Positions 17,394-26,948 of a stretch of 64,000 nt of DNA are shown piece by piece; position 1 is the stretch's first letter; every line of letters begins with the position of its first letter. Made by a program: the position numbers and the translations under genes. The notes below the pieces were generated by a model. That model was not told the DNA's origin. It worked only from the letters and a program-made list of their open reading frames with translations, and did not search any database. The DNA is from Lachnospiraceae bacterium (lineage in GTDB: Bacteria > Bacillota > Clostridia > Lachnospirales > Lachnospiraceae), in contig JAILKJ010000082.1 of the NCBI GenBank assembly GCA_024693845.1, positions 1 through 64,000 on the forward strand, given 5' to 3'.

Positions 17394-18479
17394 ATGACGC
17401 TGTACGAAAATGAGCTCTACATAGAAGACGTTGCCAGGGTGGCAGAGCTTCCCCTTCCCTGGGAGAGGCTGCAGGGCGGTTGCCTTTTGATCTCCGGCGC
17501 AAGCGGTATGATCGGAAGTTTCCTGACGGACGTGATCCTGCATAAGAACCGGCAGGGACTGGACTGTCGCGTGCTGGCGCTGGGCCGTGATCCGGAGAAG
17601 CTGAAGAGAAGGTTTACCCCCTGTGGGGAAAGTGAGAGCCTCATTTTTCTCCCCTACGATATCAACCGCAGGCTGGAGCTTGATGAGCGATCCGCTGAAG
17701 CGATCCGGCAGAGCAGCGGTCTTTATATCCTGCATCTTGCATCAAACACTCATCCCGTGCAATACGCCACGGATCCCATCGGCACCATTACAACGAATAT
17801 CACGGGATTGCAGAACATGCTGTCCTTTGCTGCGGACTCTCAGGCGGACAGAGTTTTGTTTGCCTCCTCTAACGAAATCTACGGAGAGAACAGGGGAGAT
17901 ACCGAACTCTTTGACGAGTCCTATTGCGGCTATATCGATTGTAACAGCTTAAGAGCCGGATACCCGGAGAGCAAGCGGTGCGGAGAAGCCCTTTGCCAGG
18001 CCTACATAAGGGCCATGGATATGGACATCGTGATCCCCCGCCTGACCCGTTCCTACGGCCCGACCATGCTGATGACGGACACCAAAGCCATCAGTCAGTT
18101 CATCAAGGATTCCATTGCGGGACAGGACATCGTCCTGAAGTCGGAGGGCCATCAGCTTTACAGCTATACCTATGTGGCGGATGCGGTAAGCGGCCTTTTG
18201 ACGGTACTTCTCATAGGGGAAAAAGGGCAGGCCTACAACATCGCCGACCCGGCATCGGATATCACCTTAAGAGACCTGGCTTCGCTGATCGCAAAGCAGT
18301 GCGGTCATAAGGTTACCTTTAAGCTGCCGGACGAGACGGAAAAGGCAGGTTTCAGTAAGGCGACGAAGGCACTTTTATGCGGAGACAAGCTTAAAGCCCT
18401 GGGCTGGAAGCCGGGCTATGACATTGAAACGGGAATCGCAAGGACCATCCGTATCCTGCGTGATATAAGCGAAAAGTAA
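17394..18479 (+). CDS. Extended short-chain dehydrogenase / nucleotide-sugar epimerase-dehydratase
   Basis: The 361-residue protein is an extended SDR with the NAD-binding motif [11 protein letters not shown] (about residues 31-40). It also has [30 protein letters not shown] and the catalytic pair Tyr190/Lys194 in YPESK, then LTRSYGP and a C-terminal substrate domain. The family includes UDP-glucose epimerases, dTDP-glucose dehydratases and UDP-glucuronate decarboxylases; the sequence alone does not select one. Its place directly after the cytidylyltransferase suggests it acts on a CDP-linked or related precursor. A 15-residue N-terminal lead precedes the Rossmann fold. Confidence 0.85.
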   Translation: MTLYENELYIEDVARVAELPLPWERLQGGCLLISGASGMIGSFLTDVILHKNRQGLDCRVLALGRDPEKLKRRFTPCGESESLIFLPYDINRRLELDERSAEAIRQSSGLYILHLASNTHPVQYATDPIGTITTNITGLQNMLSFAADSQADRVLFASSNEIYGENRGDTELFDESYCGYIDCNSLRAGYPESKRCGEALCQAYIRAMDMDIVIPRLTRSYGPTMLMTDTKAISQFIKDSIAGQDIVLKSEGHQLYSYTYVADAVSGLLTVLLIGEKGQAYNIADPASDITLRDLASLIAKQCGHKVTFKLPDETEKAGFSKATKALLCGDKLKALGWKPGYDIETGIARTIRILRDISEK

Positions 18480-18495
18480 GCGAGAGGTAACTGTT

Positions 18496-20058
18496 TTGTC
18501 TGACAAGAAAAAAGTGATCATCATAGGTGCGGGACCGGCAGGCCTGACGGCAGCTTATGAGCTTCTGAAGGGTTCGGATGCTTATGAGGTAAAAGTGCTG
18601 GAGGAAAGCAACGCCATGGGCGGTATTTCACGGACGGTGGAGTACAAGGGCAACCGCATGGATATGGGCGGCCATCGTTTTTTCTCCAAGGTTCCCGAGG
18701 TAAACGAGTGGTGGGAGAAGCTGATGCCCACACAGGGAAGCCTTTCCTATGACGACAAGAAGCTGAACCGACAGGGATCTCTTAAGGCAGGCGGCCCGGA
18801 TCCGGAAAGCACCGACAGGGTCATGTTGCGGCGCAACAGGCTGAGCAGGATCTACTTTAAGAGAAAGTTCTTTGATTATCCCATCTCCCTGAAATGGCAG
18901 ACCCTGAAGGATATGGGTATCCTGACCACCATCGTGGTGGGCTTCAGTTATATGAAGTCTGCAGTTTTCAAACGCAAAGAAAACTCCCTGGAGGATTTCT
19001 ATATCAATCGCTTCGGCAAAAAACTCTATTCCATGTTTTTTGAGAATTACACGGAGAATCTCTGGGGCAGACATCCTTCCGAGATCTCGCCGGAGTGGGG
19101 TGCGCAGAGGGTAAAGGGACTGTCCATCTTGGCGATCCTGAAGGATATGTTCGGAAAGCTGTTCCATAAGAAGAACCGCAAGGTCGAGACCTCCCTAATC
19201 GAAGAGTTCGCCTATCCCAAGCTGGGACCCGGGCAGCTTTGGGAAGTGGTAGCCTCCGAGGTTCGCGCCATGGGCGGCGCGATCGAAACCGGAGCAAAGG
19301 CTGTGGGGATCCTGCGGAGCGAAGACGGATCCGTCAGTGGTGTGAAGGTTGAGACGGCGCAGGGAACTTCGGAAGAGAACTGTGATTATCTGATCTCCTC
19401 CATGGCCATCAAGGATCTGACTCTGGGTATGGAAAAGGTTCCGGATACGATCCGGGATATTGCAGCAGGCCTTCCCTACCGCGACTATATGACGGTGGGC
19501 GTTTTGATCCGCCACTGTCTGCTGAAGAATGAAACCGGTATCCCCACTCTGGGAAATATCGTTCCCGACAACTGGGTCTATGTGCATGACAAGACGGTCC
19601 ATATGGGACGCTTCCAGGTGTATAACAACTGGTCACCCTATCTGGTGGCCGATCCCGAGCATACCATCTGGATGGGACTGGAATACTTCTGCGATGAAGG
19701 TGACCGGATGTGGTCCATGACGGATGAGAAGTTCGCTAAAGCCGCCATCCGTGAGATGGTCAAGATCGGTCTCATCGCTTCGGAGGATGAGGTGGAAGAC
19801 TTCCATGTGGAAAGGGTGAAAAAAGCATACCCCGCCTACTTTGATACCTACGACCGGATCGACGAGCTGAGGGCTTATCTGGATACGATCCCGAACCTGT
19901 TCTGCGTGGGCCGCAACGGCCAGCACCGCTACAACAATCTGGATCACTCCATGTGCACTTCCTTTGAAGCGGTCAAAAACATCCTGGCGGGGGTTACCAC
20001 CAAGGACAATCTTTGGAATGTGAATACGGAAAAGGAATATCACGAAGGGAAGGCCTAA
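18496..20058 (+). CDS. FAD-dependent amine-oxidase/UDP-galactopyranose-mutase-like flavoprotein
   Basis: The 520-residue protein starts with TTG at 18496; a GAGAGG ribosome site lies 8 bases upstream, and no nearer ATG fits. The N-terminus reads [18 protein letters not shown], an FAD dinucleotide motif. [30 protein letters not shown] follows, an arrangement shared by UDP-galactopyranose mutases and protoporphyrinogen oxidase-like flavoproteins. A C-terminal [19 protein letters not shown] closes the FAD fold. Members of this family often occur in polysaccharide loci, but their reaction is generally unproven. A genuine glf lies elsewhere in the window, so this is probably not a second simple mutase. 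The TAA stop lies in the loop of a terminator. Confidence 0.8.
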   Translation: MSDKKKVIIIGAGPAGLTAAYELLKGSDAYEVKVLEESNAMGGISRTVEYKGNRMDMGGHRFFSKVPEVNEWWEKLMPTQGSLSYDDKKLNRQGSLKAGGPDPESTDRVMLRRNRLSRIYFKRKFFDYPISLKWQTLKDMGILTTIVVGFSYMKSAVFKRKENSLEDFYINRFGKKLYSMFFENYTENLWGRHPSEISPEWGAQRVKGLSILAILKDMFGKLFHKKNRKVETSLIEEFAYPKLGPGQLWEVVASEVRAMGGAIETGAKAVGILRSEDGSVSGVKVETAQGTSEENCDYLISSMAIKDLTLGMEKVPDTIRDIAAGLPYRDYMTVGVLIRHCLLKNETGIPTLGNIVPDNWVYVHDKTVHMGRFQVYNNWSPYLVADPEHTIWMGLEYFCDEGDRMWSMTDEKFAKAAIREMVKIGLIASEDEVEDFHVERVKKAYPAYFDTYDRIDELRAYLDTIPNLFCVGRNGQHRYNNLDHSMCTSFEAVKNILAGVTTKDNLWNVNTEKEYHEGKA

Positions 20059-20072
20059 GCCTTCCCTTTTTT
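20045..20072. terminator. Terminator whose loop holds the stop codons of both convergent genes
   Basis: A perfect 10-bp stem (20045-20054 with 20059-20068) closes a four-base loop CTAA, followed by a T-run ending at 20072. TAA at 20056-20058 ends the flavoprotein gene. On the other strand TAG (20055-20057) ends the acyltransferase gene. The two coding regions thus overlap by four bases exactly at the loop. Confidence 0.88.
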
Positions 20073-21137
20073 GATGAGCTTTGTGATAAGATCCAGAAGG
20101 GCGTGCCAGAGCAGGCCCAGCAGGATGGAGAAAAACCAGATGCCTATGCGGAAGGCTACGCTCTTCTGTTGCAGGATGCCGGTGATCTCACCCCAGTATT
20201 TGAAGATATACAGGTGAATGAGGAAGACCTCCAGGCTGGCTTTTCCTATGGCGGAAAGGATCTTCAGGATCACGCCTTCTTTACCCGGCAGGGAAAAGAG
20301 CCGGCAAAAGAGCAGGCACAGAGGCGCTGCCATGGGGATCAGAGCATGCCACCAGAGGCCATAGTCCCAAAGCACATCCACGCTGCAATGCTCCAGGATG
20401 AACCAGTGCAGGGCCCCGAGAGCAATGGCGATGCCAAGGCAGATGCAGGTCCCTGTTCTTGTGACGGGGTGGCAGATACTGCCGGTGATCCGGTCTGCTT
20501 TGTCATCCTTTGCTTCTTCCTTTGCGCTTGCCAGATACATACCGATGAGGAAAGCGGGAATGCGGACAAAGGTGATGAGCAGATCCCGGTTTCCGAAATA
20601 ACTGTAGGATGCGATCCAGGAAACCGCAACGAGAGCGGCACAGGTAGTTAGCTTGTGCTTACTTTCTTTTAGGAAGGAATAGGGGATGGGAGCGATCAGG
20701 TAGTACAGAAAGATGGTGTACACGTACCAGTTGCCCTGGTTTCCCAGTTTTGCCGCAAACCCCTGAAAGGTCAGAAAGCCGATGATCTCCTTGGGTGAGA
20801 AGCTGAGGGAAAAGACCAGCTTATCCACGATGATATGGATCAGAAGAAAGCTGCCCCATACCGGCATCAGTCTGGTAAGGCGCTTGATAAAGTAATCACG
20901 GGTATTGTTCCTGCTCAGGGAATGGTAGATCCCGAAGCCGGAAAGAAGAAAGAAGATATCCACGCTGACGTGGGCCGCAAGCTGCAGGAAGCGGAAGGGC
21001 TGATGCGTTGCCGTAAGCCCCATGAGCATGGCGTGATTGTACATGACCCAGAGGGTGGCGATCCCCATCAGATGACTTCTGTAGCGGCTCAGCAGCTCAT
21101 AGAAGCTGAGCTTTTCGGATGCTTTTTGTTCTGACAT
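20055..21137 (-). CDS. Acyltransferase family 3 membrane protein
   Basis: The 360-residue integral membrane protein resembles acyltransferase-3 enzymes, which O-acetylate or otherwise acylate extracellular sugars. Visible features are an N-terminal [19 protein letters not shown] (the R-x-L-x-(G/A)-I-x-x-x-x-V-x-x-x-H pattern with the conserved His). [16 protein letters not shown] and ITRLMP-like [10 protein letters not shown] follow, and about ten hydrophobic spans. It is the only - strand gene in the polysaccharide locus and converges on the flavoprotein gene. The likely role is acylation of the exported polymer; the acyl group and acceptor are unknown. The ATG at 21137 has an AGGTTG-like ribosome site. 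Confidence 0.87.
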   Translation of the reverse strand: MSEQKASEKLSFYELLSRYRSHLMGIATLWVMYNHAMLMGLTATHQPFRFLQLAAHVSVDIFFLLSGFGIYHSLSRNNTRDYFIKRLTRLMPVWGSFLLIHIIVDKLVFSLSFSPKEIIGFLTFQGFAAKLGNQGNWYVYTIFLYYLIAPIPYSFLKESKHKLTTCAALVAVSWIASYSYFGNRDLLITFVRIPAFLIGMYLASAKEEAKDDKADRITGSICHPVTRTGTCICLGIAIALGALHWFILEHCSVDVLWDYGLWWHALIPMAAPLCLLFCRLFSLPGKEGVILKILSAIGKASLEVFLIHLYIFKYWGEITGILQQKSVAFRIGIWFFSILLGLLWHALLDLITKLIKKGKA

Positions 21138-21213
21138 GTTTCAACCTCGTTTTGTATGGTCTGAATAAATTCTGTAACCAATCTAACACAAAAGAGTGCC
21201 AAAATCCACAGAC

Positions 21214-21242
21214 TTTACGAAATGGCGGTTTTTTGGTACACT
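21214..21242 (+). promoter_or_regulatory. Promoter for the mannose-precursor genes
   Basis: TTTACG (21214-21219), 17 bases, TACACT (21237-21242). It lies in the 158-base divergent gap and supports the ATG at 21296 (GAGGGA at 21284-21289) rather than an in-frame ATG at 21119, which is upstream of the promoter and inside the opposite gene. Confidence 0.65.
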
Positions 21243-21295
21243 TAACCAAGGTCAGTAAGCCGTTTTTCGGCGATAATCGTAATGAGGGAAAACCC

Positions 21296-23737
21296 ATGAA
21301 ATGTGTTGTTCTGGCAGGGGGATCGGGAGATGCCCTGTGGCCTTTATCCAGAAGAAATTATCCCAAGCAGTTCATTCATCTTCATTCCGGCAGGTCTCCT
21401 TTCCAGGAGGCTGTCACCCGTAATCTTCCGTTTTGTGATGAGTTCTGGATCTTAACCAATGATAAATATGAGAATATCGTGCACAGCCAGCTGGCCAGCT
21501 TCCAGGGCCTGAACTACAGGATCCTGCTGGAAGGCCTGGGACGTCAGACAGCACCTGTTGTCCTTCTGGCCGCTCTGGAAATGGCGGATGAGGAGAAATT
21601 GCTGGTGGTCTCCTGCGACCATATCATCGGCGGAGGAGATTACAACGGCGTTATCGTGGAGGCAGAAAAGCTGCTGGATCAAAGCAGACAGGAGGACTCG
21701 GAGTGTATCGTGGCGGTCTGCTGCCCTGCAGATGAGCAAAGCGCCCGGGAGCATAACTTTTTTGACCTGTATGACGACGGCAGAGTGGACTATATACCTG
21801 CGGGCTTTTCCCTGCAGGGTCATTGCGATGCGGGACTGGCGGGCAGCCTTCCGGACCGCGGCATAGAGCGACTGGTGGACAGCGGCATCTTTCTCATTGG
21901 CGTGGGAGAGTATAAAAGTGCCATTCGAAAAAATAAGCCCAGGCTCTATGAGGGCTGCCTTGCGCTGCAGGAAAAACGCCGGGGATCCGGAGCAAAGGAA
22001 GGATCGAAGAGATACTTCTACCCGGCAGATCAGATGGAGACGCTGTCCAGCGTCAGCATCGGAGACGGGATCTATCATCCCTGGTCCGGGGCCGGCAAGG
22101 TTCGGATCGTAAAGGGAGATTTTGAATGGATCAGACTGCTTTCTTTGGAGCAGGTGGCGGGGATCTGGGAGGACGATGAACATTCGATCCTGGTATCTTC
22201 CGAGAATACAAGAGTGATCAACCGGACCGGTAATCAGCTGGTTGTGGTAAACGAGGTGCCGGATCTTCTGGTGGTAAACGACAGGGATGCGGTCTATATC
22301 ACCAAAGCCGACCAGAGCAGCCGGATCAAGAGCATCATCGCAAGCGAGGATAAAGAGCAGTTCCGTGGCTTTTTTGATGAGGGCGATGTGTTCTATACGG
22401 ACTGGGGCTGCAAGGAAACTCTGGAGAGAAATCCGGATTACAGCGTAAAGAAGCTGACCATCCTTCCCGGCTGCTCCATTTCCATGCACAAGCATGAGAA
22501 AAGAAGCGAGCACTGGTCTGTGGTCAGCGGCGTTGCCACCATCATCATGGACGGCAATGAAAAGGAATATCAGAAAAACGAAAGCATCTTTGTACCCATC
22601 GGCTGCTATCATCAGATCCGCAACGATCAGGTAAGGGAACTGGTGATCATCGAGGTCAGCGTAGGTGAGAGTGTAAGGGAACCCGGGGTAGACCTGATCC
22701 GGGGCAATGGCACCGACGCCGAACCCGAGGCAGATCAGACAAAGACAGTGGAAAGACAGCTGCTTAAGTTAGCTCCTGCTTACAAGGATTATCTGTGGGG
22801 CGGAAGGACCCTGATCGATGCCTTCGGAATGAAAACGGATCTGCCCAAGCTGGCAGAAAGCTGGGTGCTGTCGGCTCACAGGGACGGCTGCAGCCGGGTG
22901 ATCGAAAAGGAGGTCGAAAGCGTTTCCTTCGATTGCTATGTCAGACGACTGGGAAAAGACGGCCTGGGATGGAAGGCTCAGCCCTATGACAGATTCCCCA
23001 TCCTGGTCAAATTCATAGATGCGGCCCGGTCTCTTTCGGTGCAGGTTCACCCCGGAGACAGCTATGCCATGGCCCATGAGAATGACTACGGCAAAAATGA
23101 GATGTGGTACGTGATCTCCGCTGAGGAGGGCGCTTTTGTATATCTGGGCTTTGAACGGGAAACTACGCCCGGTGAGGTGAAGGAGAGGATCCGGGAGGGG
23201 ACTCTTACGCAGATCCTGCATAAGGTACCGGTGAAGGCGGGAGACTCCGTTATGGTACCGGCTGGCTGTGTCCATGCCATCGGAGAGGGCGTGCTGATTC
23301 TGGAGGTACAGCAGAGCTCCAACGCCACCTATCGACTGTATGATTATAACCGTCTGGATGCAAACGGACGTCCCAGAGCCCTGCATCTGGAGAAAGCACT
23401 GGCTAACATGGACTACGGCCCCTGCGACACCAAGGGCGGTCCCTCAGGATGCTGGGAGGATATGCGGGGCTACCGCAGACTCCTTTTGGAGCAGTGTAAA
23501 TACTTTTCCGTCAGTCGTCTTGAGGTGGACTCTCTGGCCGAGATCGTGATGGATGCTTCCACTTTTTATTCCGTGGTGATCCTTTCGGGAGAGGGCGTGA
23601 TCGAGGCGGAGAATACGAAGGAGGGCGGCTCGAAAGAAAGCCTGCCTTTCACAAGAGGCGACAGCTTTTTCCTTCCTGCGGGTGAGAAGATCCTGCGGAT
23701 ACAGGGGAAATGCGAAGCCATCCTGAGCCATATTTGA
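21296..23737 (+). CDS. Degenerate mannose-1-P guanylyltransferase domain fused to mannose-6-phosphate isomerase
   Basis: The 813-residue protein has three parts. Residues 1 to about 330 resemble mannose-1-phosphate guanylyltransferase, but the active-site loop reads GGSGDALWPLSR, with Ala13 where the family has arginine. The catalytic FxEKP motif is also not found, although SCDHII and DSGIFLIG remain. Residues about 370-460 form a cupin of the type-II isomerase kind (ILPGCSISMHKHEKRSEHW). Residues about 487-813 are a class-I ManA-like isomerase (LAPAYKDYLWGG, LSVQVHPGDSYA, KNEMWYVI, VPAGCVHAIG, EVQQSSNATYRLYDY). The isomerase half, converting fructose-6-P and mannose-6-P, looks intact. The nucleotidyltransferase half may be non-catalytic, with the next gene supplying that activity. 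Confidence 0.85.
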   Translation: MKCVVLAGGSGDALWPLSRRNYPKQFIHLHSGRSPFQEAVTRNLPFCDEFWILTNDKYENIVHSQLASFQGLNYRILLEGLGRQTAPVVLLAALEMADEEKLLVVSCDHIIGGGDYNGVIVEAEKLLDQSRQEDSECIVAVCCPADEQSAREHNFFDLYDDGRVDYIPAGFSLQGHCDAGLAGSLPDRGIERLVDSGIFLIGVGEYKSAIRKNKPRLYEGCLALQEKRRGSGAKEGSKRYFYPADQMETLSSVSIGDGIYHPWSGAGKVRIVKGDFEWIRLLSLEQVAGIWEDDEHSILVSSENTRVINRTGNQLVVVNEVPDLLVVNDRDAVYITKADQSSRIKSIIASEDKEQFRGFFDEGDVFYTDWGCKETLERNPDYSVKKLTILPGCSISMHKHEKRSEHWSVVSGVATIIMDGNEKEYQKNESIFVPIGCYHQIRNDQVRELVIIEVSVGESVREPGVDLIRGNGTDAEPEADQTKTVERQLLKLAPAYKDYLWGGRTLIDAFGMKTDLPKLAESWVLSAHRDGCSRVIEKEVESVSFDCYVRRLGKDGLGWKAQPYDRFPILVKFIDAARSLSVQVHPGDSYAMAHENDYGKNEMWYVISAEEGAFVYLGFERETTPGEVKERIREGTLTQILHKVPVKAGDSVMVPAGCVHAIGEGVLILEVQQSSNATYRLYDYNRLDANGRPRALHLEKALANMDYGPCDTKGGPSGCWEDMRGYRRLLLEQCKYFSVSRLEVDSLAEIVMDASTFYSVVILSGEGVIEAENTKEGGSKESLPFTRGDSFFLPAGEKILRIQGKCEAILSHI

Positions 23738-23755
23738 GATAACAGGAGGAAAAAC

Positions 23756-24757
23756 ATGAACGTGATCTTATTATCCGGCGGAAGCGGGAGAAGGCTATGG
23801 CCTTTATCCGACGATGTCCGGTCCAAGCAGTTTCTGCCGGTGTTCCAAAGACCCGACGGAGCCTATGAATCCATGGTACAGAGGATGTACCGTCAGATCA
23901 AAGCGGTATCCCCCGATGCCCGGGTGACAGTGGCTACCGCCGGTTTTCAGGCGGATCTGTTAAAGCAGCAGCTGGGAGATGATATCGGGATTTCCGTGGA
24001 GCCCTGCCGCAGGGACACCTTCCCGGCTATTGCCCTTGCCAGTCTCTACCTTCGGGACGAGCTGGGGGGCGGCGAGGAGGAAAGCGTTGTGGTCTGCCCT
24101 GTGGATCCCTATGTGGAAGAGGATTACTTTCAGATGCTCCTGCAGCTTTCACGGCAGGCGGCAAAGTCAGAGGCCAATCTTGTACTTATGGGCATGGAGC
24201 CGGATCATCCTTCGGAGCTGTTCGGCTATGTGATCCCCGAGAGCACCGATCCCGTAAGCCGGGTACTTTCCTTTAAGGAAAAGCCGGACAAAAAAACGGC
24301 GGAGGAATATATCAGTAAGGGCGCACTCTGGAACGGCGGCGTTTTTGCCTACCGTATCGGATACGTCTGTGAGAGAGCAAAACAGATCACGGGCTACGGA
24401 ACCTACCGGGAAATGTTTGAGCATTATGAAGATCTGAATAAGATCAGCTTTGACTACGCGGTGGCTGAGAAGGAAAAGCTCATCGAGATCCTGCGCTTCA
24501 AGGGAGGCTGGAAGGATCTGGGAACCTTTGATACCCTGACGGAGGTGCTTTCCGAAAATGCCATCGGAAAGGCGGTTTTGGATGAGACCTGCAAAAATGT
24601 GAACGTGATCAATGAGACGGATATACCGGTCCTTGTCATGGGACTTGAGAATGTAGTGGTAGCCCTTTCCGACAAGGGACTTCTGGTGGCGGATAAGAAG
24701 CGTTCTTCGGCCAGCAAGCCCTATGTGGACAGGATCGTGGAAGGACAGAAACAGTAA
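23756..24757 (+). CDS. manC: Mannose-1-phosphate guanylyltransferase
   Basis: This 333-residue enzyme would make GDP-mannose from mannose-1-phosphate and GTP. It has the intact loop SGGSGRRLWPLSDDVRSKQFL at the N-terminus, EPCRRDTFPAIALASLYL, VCPVDPYVEEDYF, the catalytic VLSFKEKPDKKTAEEYI and ALWNGGVFAY. It lacks the C-terminal isomerase cupin of long ManC forms. An AGGAGG ribosome site precedes the ATG closely. It follows the degenerate paralogue-isomerase fusion by 18 bases, so the two probably act together in the GDP-mannose branch. Other hexose-1-phosphate nucleotidyltransferases are possible, but the RxLWPLS motif is characteristic of GDP-mannose enzymes. Confidence 0.9.
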   Translation: MNVILLSGGSGRRLWPLSDDVRSKQFLPVFQRPDGAYESMVQRMYRQIKAVSPDARVTVATAGFQADLLKQQLGDDIGISVEPCRRDTFPAIALASLYLRDELGGGEEESVVVCPVDPYVEEDYFQMLLQLSRQAAKSEANLVLMGMEPDHPSELFGYVIPESTDPVSRVLSFKEKPDKKTAEEYISKGALWNGGVFAYRIGYVCERAKQITGYGTYREMFEHYEDLNKISFDYAVAEKEKLIEILRFKGGWKDLGTFDTLTEVLSENAIGKAVLDETCKNVNVINETDIPVLVMGLENVVVALSDKGLLVADKKRSSASKPYVDRIVEGQKQ

Positions 24758-24772
24758 GAAAGGCGGAGAGAT

Positions 24773-25687
24773 ATGAAGGTATTTGTAACAGGCGTCGGCG
24801 GACAGCTGGGACGCGATGTGATGAACGAACTGGCAAAGAGAGGGATCGAGGGAGTCGGAAGCGATATCGCCCCTTCCTTTTCCGGGATCATGGACGGTTC
24901 TGCCGTGACCACAATGCCCTATGTGCAGCTGGATATCACGGATGAACAGGCAGTATCAAAGGTACTGTCCGAGGTGCGACCGGATGCTCTCATCCATTGT
25001 GCGGCCTGGACGGCGGTGGATGCTGCCGAAGATGAGGAGAACATCCCCAAGGTCATGGCCATCAATGAAAAGGGTACGGAGTATCTGGCAAAGGCGGCCA
25101 AAGACCTTGATATCAGCATGATGTATATCAGTACAGACTATGTGTTCAACGGACAGGGTGAAAAACCCTGGGAGCCGGACTGCAAAGAGTATGCGCCCCT
25201 GAACGTTTACGGAAAGAGTAAGCTGGCCGGGGAAAAGGCTGTAACGGCCAATCTGGAGAAGTATTTTATCATCCGTATTGCCTGGGTATTCGGACAGAAC
25301 GGAAAGAACTTTATCAAGACCATGTTGAATGTAGGTAAGACCCATGATGAGGTCCGGGTGGTAAACGATCAGATCGGAACACCAACCTATACACTGGATC
25401 TTTCCGTGCTGCTGGTGGATATGATACAGACGGATAAGTACGGCTATTATCATGCTACCAACGAGGGCGGTTATATCTCCTGGTATGATTTCACCAAAGA
25501 GATCTATGCACAGGCGGGCTACAGTACCCGTGTAAACCCTGTTACGACTGAGGAGTATGGGATCTCCAAAGCGGCAAGACCCTTTAACAGCAGGCTGGAT
25601 AAGAGCAAGCTTATTGAAGCGGGCTTTACGCCTCTTCCCGACTGGAAGGATGCCCTCGGCCGTTATCTGAAGGTGATCGAGTATTAA
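24773..25687 (+). CDS. rfbD: dTDP-4-dehydrorhamnose reductase
   Basis: RfbD performs the last step of dTDP-L-rhamnose synthesis, reducing the 4-keto group with NAD(P)H. The 304-residue SDR starts MKVFVTGVGGQLGRDVMNEL (Rossmann GxxGxxG). It has LIHCAAWTAVDAAEDE, YISTDYVFNGQGEKPW and the catalytic VYGKSKLAGE, followed by IRIAWVFGQNGKNFIKTML, all family signatures. It lies 15 bases after manC and 12 before glf. The other three rhamnose genes are not adjacent but occur singly downstream. Confidence 0.95.
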   Translation: MKVFVTGVGGQLGRDVMNELAKRGIEGVGSDIAPSFSGIMDGSAVTTMPYVQLDITDEQAVSKVLSEVRPDALIHCAAWTAVDAAEDEENIPKVMAINEKGTEYLAKAAKDLDISMMYISTDYVFNGQGEKPWEPDCKEYAPLNVYGKSKLAGEKAVTANLEKYFIIRIAWVFGQNGKNFIKTMLNVGKTHDEVRVVNDQIGTPTYTLDLSVLLVDMIQTDKYGYYHATNEGGYISWYDFTKEIYAQAGYSTRVNPVTTEEYGISKAARPFNSRLDKSKLIEAGFTPLPDWKDALGRYLKVIEY

Positions 25688-25699
25688 AGGAGTCTGGAT

Positions 25700-26821
25700 A
25701 TGTATGATTTTATCGTAGTGGGCAGCGGCCTCTTCGGCGCCGTATTCGCCCATGAGGCTGCCGCGGCCGGCAAAAAGGTGCTGGTGCTGGAAAAGCGACC
25801 TCACATCGGCGGGAATATCTATACGGAGAAACAGGGCAGCGTAATGGTGCATAAGTACGGTGCCCACATTTTTCATACCAATGATAAAAAGGTATGGGAC
25901 TATGTGCAAAAGTTTGCGGAGTTTAACCGTTACACCAATTCTCCGGTGGCAAATTACAAAGGAAAAATGTATTCCCTTCCCTTTAATATGTACACCTTTC
26001 ATGCCATGTGGGGTGTATCGACTCCTCAGGAGGCGGCAGCTAAGATAGACCAGCAGCGAAAAGAAGCCGGCATCACGGAGCCGAAGAACCTGGAGGAGCA
26101 GGCCATCAGCCTGGTGGGCAGGGATATCTATGAAGCCCTGATCCGGGGCTATACCCAGAAGCAGTGGGGCAGGAAATGCACGGAGCTTCCGGCTTCCATC
26201 ATCATGCGGCTTCCCGTGCGGCTGACCTATGATAACAACTACTTTAATGCACTTTACCAGGGCATTCCCGTCAGGGGTTATACCTACCTGATCGAAAGAC
26301 TGTTGGAAGGGATCGAGGTAAGATGCAATGTGGATTATCTGGATCCGGTGGTTAAAGGGGAAATGGATGCACAGGCCAAAAGGATCGTCTATACCGGCCC
26401 GCTGGACGCCTATTTCGGACAGAGCCTGGGAGCTCTGGAATACAGAACCCTCCGGTTTGAGACGGAAAGGTTAGATATCGCTAATTATCAGGGAAATGCG
26501 GTGGTCAATTACACGGACAGCGAGCCGGCTTATACCCGAATCATAGAGCATAAATGGTTCACCTTCGGTAAGGATGAGGAAGGAAACGAGATAGAGGACA
26601 CCGTCATCAGCAGGGAATATCCGGCAGAATGGCAGAAGGGGGATGAGCCCTACTATCCGGTTAATGATGAGCGGAATAACACCCTCTGCAGCCGGTACAA
26701 AGAGCTGGCGGACAAGGAGGACAAGGTGATCTTCGGCGGACGCCTGGGAGAGTATAAGTATTATGACATGGACAAGGTGATCGCCCGTGCTCTGGAGGTG
26801 GCGGAGGAATTATTAAGATAG
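25700..26821 (+). CDS. glf: UDP-galactopyranose mutase
   Basis: Glf interconverts UDP-galactopyranose and UDP-galactofuranose, supplying galactofuranose for surface glycans. The 373-residue flavoprotein starts with the FAD motif VVGSGLFGAVFAHEAAAAGK. It continues EKRPHIGGNIYTEK, GAHIFHTNDKKVWDYV, FNMYTFHAMWG, RGYTQKQWGRKCTELPASI and a C-terminal FGGRLGEYKYYDMDKVIARAL, all diagnostic for the bacterial mutase. The length is normal. It ends the first precursor operon; a 127-base gap with a possible weak promoter follows. Confidence 0.96.
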   Translation: MYDFIVVGSGLFGAVFAHEAAAAGKKVLVLEKRPHIGGNIYTEKQGSVMVHKYGAHIFHTNDKKVWDYVQKFAEFNRYTNSPVANYKGKMYSLPFNMYTFHAMWGVSTPQEAAAKIDQQRKEAGITEPKNLEEQAISLVGRDIYEALIRGYTQKQWGRKCTELPASIIMRLPVRLTYDNNYFNALYQGIPVRGYTYLIERLLEGIEVRCNVDYLDPVVKGEMDAQAKRIVYTGPLDAYFGQSLGALEYRTLRFETERLDIANYQGNAVVNYTDSEPAYTRIIEHKWFTFGKDEEGNEIEDTVISREYPAEWQKGDEPYYPVNDERNNTLCSRYKELADKEDKVIFGGRLGEYKYYDMDKVIARALEVAEELLR

Positions 26822-26875
26822 TTTTGGGAAATTTGGAAGATTTCCTGCAAAATTGTATTTTTCACAGAAATTCCA

Positions 26876-26904
26876 TTGCTTTTTCATTTCTGTTGTGCCA
26901 CAAT
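26876..26904 (+). promoter_or_regulatory. Possible weak promoter before the amidase gene
   Basis: TTGCTT (26876-26881), 17 bases, CACAAT (26899-26904). Both boxes deviate from consensus. The gap also holds a short GGAAAT/ATTTCC inverted repeat (26827-26845) without a clear T-run. Confidence 0.4.
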
Positions 26905-26948
26905 GAGAACAGTTGACATAAATCAAGCACCGGGAAAGAGGAGTGGAT

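Noticed and set aside
21119..21295. N-terminal extension of the ManC-like/ManA fusion protein
   Set aside because: The ATG at 21119 is upstream of the promoter and inside the opposite acyltransferase gene; the family motif begins right after ATG 21296.
26827..26865. Terminator after glf
   Set aside because: The GGAAAT/ATTTCC repeat is short and AT-rich and the T-run is displaced, so it was not called.
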